Assembly: GCA_035772405.1 (NCBI GenBank)
Contig: JAYKKM010000173.1
Location: 1,496,001-1,560,000 of the forward strand
Source of the DNA: Chrysogorgia sp. JL179-B06
Taxonomy: Eukaryota; Cnidaria; Anthozoa; Scleralcyonacea; Chrysogorgiidae
DNA: 64,000 bases
Direction of reading: 5' to 3'
Position 1 is the first letter of the stretch. Every line of letters begins with the position of its first letter. Below, piece after piece: positions 54,952 to 64,000 of this stretch. A program made the position numbers and the translations under genes. A model generated the notes under the pieces. That model had not been told where the DNA came from, did no database searches, and was given only the letters and a program-made list of their open reading frames with translations.

Positions 54952-56144
54952 CATAGGCGTACGGGCAAAATTTTGTAGCGGGGGGGGGGGCTGAGCATAA
55001 CTTCCCCGAATAAATGATGACGTCAATATTACCAATATTACTGAAGAACTCGAATTGCCATCGTTTAGCCTAAGCATTATTACACGTTTTTCATTAATGT
55101 GTATGAACATGCATTGGAAACACGTACATTAGGGGGGTCCATGCTCCCCGAGAAAATTTTTGATTCCCTGAAAGTGTATTTCCTGCAATTTGAGGGCGCG
55201 GGATTCGAAGTATTTAATTACCGTTAAAGTAACACAGATTTTCCAAATTTAGACCGCGTGGATATCTCTCCTGAAAAGAAGGAAGGAAAAGCAAACCAAA
55301 TGTATTTGGTATATTCAAGTTGAATATACAAGATTACGTTTAGACAACGCCCGAACCAAGGCCTGGCTATATGCCACATTTAACCATTGCTAAACGATGA
55401 ACAACAATGAAATCCCAGATTTCCTTCAACGAGAATCCGTTATGTCATTAAGTTGCATTCAAATATTAGAATAATTTAATACAGGACCATTTTTGCCCGA
55501 ATAGAGCTAATTTTCGGACAACTGGGGGAGCTTCAGGCCTTTCCCGATTGTGCTAGCACTTTTTTGGCATAATTTGGATAAACGAGCATTTTTTAGCACT
55601 TTTTCTCAAAAAAGCACTGCTAGCATAATTTTGAATTTTTGGCCGGTTTTATGTTGTTTTTTTGTCAAATGTATAATTAAATTACGCTTTTATGTGTTTC
55701 AAAGTTTTTTTTCAACTGTAGCTTTCATCTGAGTTTTGTGGAAGAGTAGCGTTCATCTGAGTTTTTTTATATCATAAAACATTCTACTGTGACTGTGAGG
55801 ACTACGTTCAACAATTGTCGTTATGCTCATTTGTTATATATATTTATGTTCATTTGTTATATTAGGAGCCCTATGGATATATCTATTACCAGAAAAACTG
55901 TTAAATCGGTATAACAGAAAGCGTAAGGTGCTTTTATCTTGATTCAGATGCCTTTATTTCTTTAAATAAAAGAAAGCATTTTTTTAAACCAGAAAGGCAT
56001 AATTTTGAAAAACGAGCATAATTTGAGCATTTTTTGGACAAAAAAAAACGAGCATTGCTAGAGCAGAAAATGCCACAATCGGGAAAGGCCTAGCTGCAGC
56101 AACCACCCCACCCCACCCCCCCCCCCCCGTCTCGTACGCGTATG
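54952..56144. mobile_element. hAT-like element with 8-bp target duplication
   Basis: Ends CATAGGCGTACG and CGTACGCGTATG (inverted with one mismatch), flanked by agtgctgg at 54944-54951 and 56145-56152. G and C runs lie near both ends. A second palindromic unit (about 55530-56092, ends aggcctttcccgattgtg and complement) is nested inside. Confidence 0.85.
55530..56092. mobile_element. Palindromic MITE nested in the hAT-like element
   Basis: aggcctttcccgattgtg at the left is mirrored by cacaatcgggaaaggcct at the right, continuing into gcataattt/aaattatgc arms. No clear target duplication. Confidence 0.75.
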
Positions 56145-57161
56145 AGTGCTGGGTTGGGTAGATAATTTTCACTCATTAAAAAAAGTATTATATCTCAGTG
56201 GTTGTTAAGTTTACAACGTTCATTATCATGAGGAGTTATTATACGCACATTTTCAAGTAAATTTATGAAACAAACTAGAAAATGGAACTAATATTCTAAT
56301 GAAAGGGTGAAAATTCTCTACCCTACACCTGACGTCAGACACCATCTAATTTAAATATCAAACAAACTGAAATATTTCAGAAACGGAAAAGTTGTAAACT
56401 GTGTTACTCTATCATTTTACAAGTTCCGTTTCACATTAGACAAACTTAATTTTTCTTGTTTAATTTTTGTTGTGCTTTAAGCAAATTTTTGGTGGGAAAT
56501 TTCCCTGTTTGGATGGCTTGATCCAAACACAGGTATTGACAATCACAGCCTGCGTAGCATACATGTTATTTTATAATAGATGTTCAGTCAAGTGATTAGT
56601 ATTTAGGGGCTGGTGTCTATATGAAGGCGAGCTAGCCCGAAATCGAGGTACCCGAAATCACGTTTTTGCGAGTATGTTTTCAATTTTTAACCAACACATG
56701 AACAAACACAACTTGTGAAATGAAAAGTTGTGCAAAAAATATCGGTCAAGACAAACTTTGTCGCGTGTACTCAATCTCGTACCCAGAGCCTGCGTTCCCT
56801 TTGGCCTGAGATTTAACTTGCTAGCCCCGGTAGGCGGGCCCACAACGCGAGATTTCGGCTAGGCGGGCTGGCCCGGCTCTCGTATAAACGCAAGATGAAA
56901 ACTAACAAGAAATTATAACAAACGCACGATCTTGGCAAAGCGGGCCACTAGCTCCCTCCATATAAACACGTTCTCCCTTAGAAATCTTTTACCATTAATG
57001 TTCATATTCATCAGGTTTGTCTCTAGTATGTATTCTTAGATGTTTTGTCAAGTGACCACTTTGTGAAAATCTTCATACTTGAAAGGTCTCTAGCCATTTT
57101 GTGAAGTTACTTGCATTTGTAAATCTTTTACACGTCATTGCTCACATTCAAAAGATCTTTC

Positions 57162-58218
<1,057 letters not shown>

Positions 58219-60469
58219 CTGTGAGTGAAAAAACATTATCTATAAGAAATTAGGAGCAAAATAGGCAACATTTCATGCAATTTGTTACACTGTGCAATGC
58301 TGAAAAAGTTGCTGCAATCATTGCAGAAAGTCGAACTCGGTTCTATGCCTTCTTACGATTGCAGCAACTTGTGTCGCAACAATTCTCACCGTTGGTATAT
58401 TATGGTTCGTGTAACTTCATTGTTTCGCAACGCCGTTGCGAGCGAAACATTGCACCGTTGTAATATCGCCTTTAATCTGTCAACCGGTAATCTGATGTGA
58501 TATTGGATCGGGCCGATATTGCGAAATATCGGACAAATATAGTATATAGGATCGACATAATCTGGCAAATAAATCCGTTTTTGTATCTGCGCACGCGCAT
58601 ATATATATATATGAGTGATGTTAGTAACAATAGCATAGCTTCGGAGCCAATCAAGTCCCAAACGGCTGCTTTCGATCAAAGTGGCAACGATAATGCACGA
58701 CCATGGCATGACTAATAGCAACTGATTGTAGATGCTGATACATGTACGCCTAGCGTACCTATTTTTTTACCGATATCCAATTTTAATGTTTTGCGGTCAA
58801 ATTCATTTAAAAACACATTTCTGTTTCACGATAATACCCAATTCAAAACGACCTACAAGAAGCGGAAAGAAATTTGTATTTTCACTGTAATTTTCGTTCT
58901 CAATTCTGTGGACTATTTAAGTATTAAAGTAAACACAAGTGGACTAGTTGTTTGATAATTTTAATATTATAGATTAATATATTGAAACCACATGTTCAAA
59001 AAATATCGAAACGGACATTGGCCGATATTGAAAAAAATATCGAATCGGATATCGACCGATATATATATATCGTATCGGCAGCAAAAACCTATATCGGTTG
59101 GCCTCTAGACTTAGCTGAGGTACCAGGACTCGGCCATAGAGAAATCTAGGTTACTTTCTACATACTGTAGTTGTACAGTTAACGACTTAACGAGTTGTAA
59201 AAATCAAGGCGCAATTTCTTAATATTTATAATTTAACAAAATGATAATAGTGTTGCTGAATTTCCTATTTGGAGGGTTACTGTGACAAAATGCGCGATGA
59301 CATAAAGCAAAATCTTGCTTCACCACACAATAGAGGTAACCATGGCAATTCTGCCACGCATCAACCTCCAACACCTGTCATACTGACATGTCAGTGGAGT
59401 GTATTGACGGATACTTAATATACATAATTTTTAAGGGAATGGTACTGGTTGGGAGGGTCAAACAAACCAGTAACAAACCAGTGCAATTCGACACAACGCC
59501 TGCGAGCATTTCAGCAGAAGTGCATCACGATCCACCGAGCGCGGCAAACAGAACATGTGATGCAACACCATAGCTACAGATTTAGTCTCCAGTCTTGCAG
59601 CAAGCATTGTGATACTACGTCACAGCAAGCTACTGTCTCGTAACTGACTATAATTAATAACTATTATTAATAGTAATAACTATTATTATTACGCAACATC
59701 TTCTAAATTGGCAATTCTGTCCGCTGTTTGATCCACAATGCAACATGCAGCTATCCACCAAGCAACAAATGTGATGCACGTCACAGCAAACTGCCTGGCA
59801 ACTGAGACGCTATATACCACTGATCTCGAAAGAAGACTGGATCGAGCAACTATTGTTCAGAAAATGAAGCCGGAAATCCGCCATTACTAAGGGACCAACT
59901 GCGGATCCTATGAGTTTTTTTGTTGGATTATGTGCTCTTACCAGCGACAAAATAAAATAATTTTACTATAAAGGGGACCAGAAGACATTTTTCAAATTAC
60001 TGGGTAAAACGATTCATGGCAATCCTACAGATTGCGACTTTGGTTGCTTAGTAATGGCCGCCGTTGGCTCTAATTATCCAGTGAGAGAAGCCTAATATGA
60101 GACGTCAAATTAGGTTCAATATTTTATGCATTTAATGTTAACAAGAAATAAGAATATATAATAATAGAAATAAGAAACTATATTGGCCAGACACTAAACC
60201 TATTTCGCTCGAGCGTCACAGTTTGATTTGCTTGCAAACTCGGAGCTTCTAATAATCTCTCGTCAATTTACATTATGTAAATATGCAAGCTTCAAAATCA
60301 GCTCATCAGATACAATAGAAAGCTCAATCCAGTCCTATTTCTGAGATCAGGACCCAGTAAACCCCTAATCACCTAATGTGACATATAATGTCACAGCGAG
60401 TGCTCGACGCCAACCTTGCGTATATTTAATTTACCCTCCGATTAAAATTACATTTTCAAACAATTATAC

Positions 60470-60722
60470 CTATCTTATTTTCAGTTTGTTCTTCCTCAAG
60501 AACTGGTATACCAAGTTCTGCATATTCATCTCCATACCATACCAAAAGTTCAGTGTTTGCTTCAATTGGTTTATAAACTCTGTAATATATCTCACCATGA
60601 TATTGGTAAGCAACCAAGTTCTGTTCATTTTCACATCGTGAACAGTTGACATAGCGCATCCAGTTACTGCATGAGATATCATGGCCATCCATGTAAAATT
60701 GGATCTTTGAATCTTGTACAAT
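60470..60722 (-). CDS. PRDM9: PRDM9-like copy B exon (catalytic part of PR/SET)
   Basis: Paralogue of 41128-41383 with the same splice sites and phase. [17 protein letters not shown] and [10 protein letters not shown] are kept. One codon is lost (DEYAELGI instead of DEYAEQLGI), an in-frame change. The domain therefore looks functional even though the finger exon downstream is damaged. Confidence 0.83.
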
Positions 60723-60796
60723 CTAAAAAATATTGCATTTCTATTAAAACAAGATGAATAACTATAATTTTTCATCAAAAATCAACCTTAACAAAC

Positions 60797-61071
60797 CTCC
60801 CACATGTAGGCAGTATTTATATCATCATCCAAATCTTCTGGATCAACCTTTCTTCCTTTGTAAGGTCCAAAACGAGTGTTCACATCTAGCTTCACTTTGG
60901 GAAAAACTCCTAATCCAGCATTAGGAATCAAGGAGTTTTTAACATACAAATTTTCTGGCAGTGACTTCATTGCATCCTGTTGCACATTCTCACAATTGAA
61001 GCTGTCTTCAATAATCTTAAACCAATGTGACGGACATTCACCATAATAAAAATCTTGGCATTCTTCACAGA
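60797..61071 (-). CDS. PRDM9: PRDM9-like copy B exon (zinc knuckle and first part of PR/SET)
   Basis: Paralogue of 41457-41728, with the same acceptor (ag before tctgtgaag) and donor. It is three bases longer: the knuckle reads [15 protein letters not shown], with seven residues between the second and third cysteine as in vertebrate PRDM9. The frame is intact, with few substitutions (S to A, F to P near GLGVFPKV). The matching 5' exons are not found between here and 64000. Confidence 0.83.
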
Positions 61072-61369
61072 CTAAAAATATTATAAAGATAAAAATCTCT
61101 CATTGGTAAACAAAAAGTACAATATAAATTATATGATGGGACAGTGCATATGGGGACAGTAGAACTCACGAGAGGCGCTCTTCATAAAATTAAAATACAA
61201 TAAATAAACCTTTTTCATAAAGATGGCGACCATCACGGAAACGAGGCAAATTAAAACTGACGAATAAGAAAGGACACAGGAAGTAAGTTGACTCGTTTTC
61301 GTGCTGGCCCTCATCTTTATGAACATGGGACACCCAGTGAGCTCTCTCTCTATATATATATATTGGAGG

Positions 61370-61549
61370 GCTATCTGCCCGAGCAAAAACTGAAGCCAAA
61401 GATGGCCGACTTTGCACGTCAGTTTTAGTCCCCTGCGCAGTTTGTAAGTCAGTATTATATATAAACCGCGTAGGGGACTGAAACTGACGTGCAAAGTCGG
61501 CCATCTTTGGCTTCACTTTTCGCCTGGCCAAGTTACTGGCAGATAGCCC

Positions 61550-61555
<6 letters not shown>
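61370..61555. repeat. Short foldback upstream of the AT array
   Basis: ggagggctatctgcc at about 61364 is mirrored by ggcagatagccctcc at about 61539; agatggccgactttgcacgt mirrors near 61480. Confidence 0.75.
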
Positions 61556-61728
<173 letters not shown>

Positions 61729-61739
61729 AAATACTAAAA

Positions 61740-62102
61740 TTGCAGCCAGGATTGTACATATTAAAAATATTTATTAAGTTGACTCTGACTAACTAAAAAC
61801 GTATGACAACGTTCAAAATGTTCTTAAAGACGTTTCGATCAAAAAGCTTCGATCTTCGTCGGTTAAAAATGATCACATTGACATTCCTGGAAATGATCAC
61901 ATTAACATTCCTGAGATTTATAAATCCCTCTCGTAGTTTTTACTGATTTACATAATTTTTAACCTACTGTATATAATAAGCTGTAATTGCTTTTTTACCT
62001 TTTTTAACCGACGAAGATCGAAGCTTTTTGATCGAAACGTCTTTAAGAACATTTTGAACGTTGTCATACGTTTTTAGTTAGTCAGAGTCAACTTAATAAA
62101 TA

Positions 62103-62108
<6 letters not shown>
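61740..62108. mobile_element. Inverted PLE-like ends (family 4)
   Basis: Arms 61775-61870 and 62000-62098 are inverted (aactaaaaacgtatgacaac, agacgtttcgatcaaaaagc). Each arm carries a hammerhead-like core. The 130-bp spacer is non-coding. Confidence 0.75.
62000..62050 (+). ncRNA. Hammerhead-like motif, weak first box (family 4)
   Basis: CCGACGA (one change from CUGANGA), one A, stem II GAUC/GAUC with a long loop, GAAACGUC. A mirror copy is at about 61830-61870. Confidence 0.42.

Positions 62109-62109
<1 letters not shown>

Positions 62110-62197
<88 letters not shown>
62110..62197 (+). repeat. (AT)n microsatellite at the PLE end
   Basis: About 43 AT units adjoining the PLE terminus. Confidence 0.95.
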
Positions 62198-62198
<1 letters not shown>

Positions 62199-62225
62199 CA
62201 AAGTGAAAAGGTGGTAAACTGCCAA

Positions 62226-62284
62226 GAATTTAGTGACGAGATACTGACGTTTCGAGCGGAGCCCTTCATCAGAGTAAGACGAGA
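62226..62284 (-). ncRNA. Hammerhead-ribozyme-like motif at the PLE end (family 1)
   Basis: CUGAUGA at 62272-62266, one A, stem II GGGC/GCUC, GAAA at 62253-62250, palindromic ACGU, GUC, and stem I UACU/AGUA. It is attached to a recognisable PLE, which supports the assignment of the shorter copies. Confidence 0.65.
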
Positions 62285-62601
62285 TGAAATGAAATAAATA
62301 GGGCTTATATATATGCCAAAAGGGTGTCACAAGTAGAAAGTAGCCAATCAAATGCACGGGAGATAAACAAACTAATAATTAATGAGATGGGAAACGTTAG
62401 ATCATTTGCTATTTTTAACAGTCGATCAGCAAGCAGACTGAGGGGGCGGGATAAATGACAGGTCCAATATTCAAGGGATTAGGCGATAATATTAGCATAA
62501 GAAACAAAAACTTGAAAAGGAATGAAAGTGCATACGCGAATAATAAAAAAATAATAATAATAAAGGTTCCAAGCAAACTAAAATAACCAAAAACTTGTAG
62601 G

Positions 62602-63165
62602 AAATTAAATAAAAGAAAAACGTTCGTTAAGACCAAGAGGATGTGTGGTGCCAAGTTTAAAAATGAGACGCTTCTCTTGCCGCTTGCGGTTATCGTTGCC
62701 ACCGGAGATGGGAAGGATGGCACAGACTTTCATGTCTGAAACCAAATGGTTGGAGCTGTTGAAATGGCGGGCTACAGGTTTGTCACCATCATTGATCCTC
62801 ACGGAACGAAGATGTTCAGCAAACCTGTCTGAAAGACGTCGCCCAGCCCAGTTTCACCGATGTAGATTTTAGGGCATTTATCGCATGAAATGCAATAAAT
62901 TATGTTGGTGGACGTGCATGAAAAAGCATGACGGATTGTGTGGTCGAATTTGGGGGCAGTAATAACTGTAGTGGGATTGAGAAAAGCGCATGTGTTACAG
63001 CGGGAACGGTCGCAAGAAAATGTTCCCGCTGGTGCCGAGGTATTTTGTTTAAGGGCACTATGTACTAAGGAGTCACGAATGTTTTTATTACGGCGAAAAG
63101 ATACCAAAGGGTTGTCGGTGAAAATGGCTGACGTCTCAGGATCATTTTGTAAAATGTGAAAATTC
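62602..63165 (-). pseudogene. PLE GIY-YIG endonuclease, frameshifted
   Basis: PLVSFRRNKNIRDSLV, a CxxC-type linker (CDRSRCNTCAFLN), then NIIYCISCDKCPKIYIGETG (the GIY and YIG motifs). A one-base shift near 62820 moves the rest into another frame (SDRFAEHLRSVRINDGDKPV, ARHFNSSNH, EKRLIFKLGTTHPLGLNERF). The nuclease cuts target DNA to start reverse transcription. Confidence 0.85.
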
Positions 63166-63168
63166 CGA

Positions 63169-63963
63169 TTAATAATAAATTTTAAAATTGAAAGGATGAA
63201 ATGTTAGAACTAATGGAATTTTATTGTTTGAAACTCGTTCCAAAGATGGTTCAAGGGCGTCTAAACGGGGGACGAGAAAAGCTTTCTGAACGGCGAGGTC
63301 TAAAAGGTTGGTAGGGTAACCACGTTGGACAAAAAAAGATCTCATTTCCATTGATTTGACTTGAAAATCTTGGTCGTCGCTACATAAGCGGCGAAGACGC
63401 AAGAATTGAGAGTAAGGGATGGATTGCTTAGTGTGGTTGGGATGAGAGGATGAAAATAGAAGATAACTATGGGAGTCAGTAGGCTTGTACGAGACCGACG
63501 TTTTCAGCGAATCACCATTAATCGAAATTAAAATATCAAGGAACGACACAGAGGTCTCGCTGATTTCCCACGTGAACTTCAGAGCAGGATGAAAATCATC
63601 AACAAAGTTGATGAACTGCTCTAAAAGGACACGTGAACACGACGCTGTTCCTAAACAGTCATCGATAAATCTTCCGAAAAAATCAGGCAAGGGACCCGTG
63701 TATTGTTCAAAGATCTGTTTTTCAACATAACCAACAAATAAATTAGCATAGCTTGGACCCATTTTGGTGCCCATCGCAACACCACTTATTTGTTGATAAT
63801 GTTCACCATCAAACGAAAAATTGTTAAGGGTAAGCACTAGTTCTGCTAAGCGGAGTAACGTGGTTGTGGAGGGTTCTAAATTAGTGCGCTGATCAAAGAA
63901 AAACTTCAGAGCTTCAAGGCCATCACAATGGGGAATGACGGTGTATAAGGACTTGACGTCCAT
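63169..63963 (-). CDS. PLE reverse transcriptase (partial)
   Basis: Carries DVKSLYTVIPHCDGLEAL, GVAMGTKMGPSYANLFVGYV and the catalytic FIDD in GRFIDDCLG, then VSFLDILISI and PTDSHSYL, all standard for Penelope-type RTs. These enzymes resemble telomerase and copy RNA at nicked targets. The frame is open to the right edge at least from 63963 and stops at 63169, where the usual sequence would continue into the next part, so a frameshift is likely. Confidence 0.88.
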   Translation of the reverse strand: MDVKSLYTVIPHCDGLEALKFFFDQRTNLEPSTTTLLRLAELVLTLNNFSFDGEHYQQISGVAMGTKMGPSYANLFVGYVEKQIFEQYTGPLPDFFGRFIDDCLGTASCSRVLLEQFINFVDDFHPALKFTWEISETSVSFLDILISINGDSLKTSVSYKPTDSHSYLLFSSSHPNHTKQSIPYSQFLRLRRLCSDDQDFQVKSMEMRSFFVQRGYPTNLLDLAVQKAFLVPRLDALEPSLERVSNNKIPLVLTFHPFNFKIYY

Positions 63964-64000
63964 CGTGAAAATAAATTTATCGGAACTACTGAAACGTAAC

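Larger units (their letters stand above)
54803..56465. mobile_element. MITE of the aattaagtttgtct family, split by a hAT insertion
   Basis: Left part 54803-54951 and right part 56153-56465 align with the continuous copy at 35700-36125. The 1.2 kb between them is the hAT-like element. Confidence 0.8.
62195..64000 (-). mobile_element. Penelope-like retroelement (PLE), runs off the right edge
   Basis: Minus-strand order: reverse transcriptase, GIY-YIG nuclease, then a non-coding end shared with 23691-23890 and 11948-12146. Frame breaks at about 63165 and about 62820 make it inactive as it stands. The 5' part is beyond 64000. Confidence 0.88.

Overview
This is animal (metazoan) nuclear DNA: AT-rich, with intron-split genes and a very high load of transposable elements. 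I saw no bacterial-style operons. The LINE tails, Penelope-like elements (PLEs) and a PRDM9-type gene with a tandem zinc-finger array suggest an invertebrate, most likely a cnidarian such as a coral or sea anemone. That taxonomic call is inference, not something read directly from the sequence.

Two kinds of host gene can be rebuilt from exon reading frames and splice phases. On the + strand, an NPDC1-like (neural proliferation, differentiation and control protein 1; CAB-1 family) single-pass membrane protein runs from the left edge to about 27.4 kb. Six exons (341-769, 13568-13634, 18955-19039, 21553-21632, 23177-23273, 27250-27382) sit between repeat-filled introns. The first five join in phase. 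The last carries the conserved C-terminal motif but is one base out of phase. On the - strand there is a PRDM9-like gene, copy A (50805 down to 36844): seven coding exons that join into one intact 660-codon frame with an SSXRD-like region, a zinc knuckle, a PR/SET domain, two atypical fingers and nine tandem C2H2 fingers. Upstream of it lies a second copy, B (61071 down to about 57162). Its SET exons are intact, but its finger array is broken by a 2-base insertion and a nonsense codon. Copy B's 5' exons are not in the window. Roughly 33.2-42.0 kb and 54.0-61.3 kb are paralogous, so this is a tandem segmental duplication of a PRDM9-type gene.

The rest is mobile DNA. Left (0-31 kb, NPDC1 introns and 3' flank): MITE and foldback families, tRNA-like sequences, LINE 3' fragments, short PLE ends with hammerhead-ribozyme-like cores, and a hAT-like element 114 bp before the last NPDC1 exon. 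Middle (31-57 kb): MITEs shared with the left side, a degenerate LINE reverse transcriptase inside the 8 kb intron of PRDM9 copy A, and in the same intron a 1.9 kb hAT-type element with an 8-bp target duplication whose interior is a giant palindrome of degenerate 10-bp repeats. Right (57-64 kb): PRDM9 copy B, long AT microsatellites and a PLE (reverse transcriptase plus GIY-YIG nuclease) running off the right edge.

The most notable points are the intact and broken PRDM9-type pair with different predicted DNA-contact residues, at least five sequence families sharing a hammerhead-like core (CUGANGA, one extra base, stem II, GAAAC-GUC), and several insertions dated by target duplications or an empty-site paralogue. 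All assignments are by eye. Splice sites, orthology and fold predictions need the computations named in the findings.
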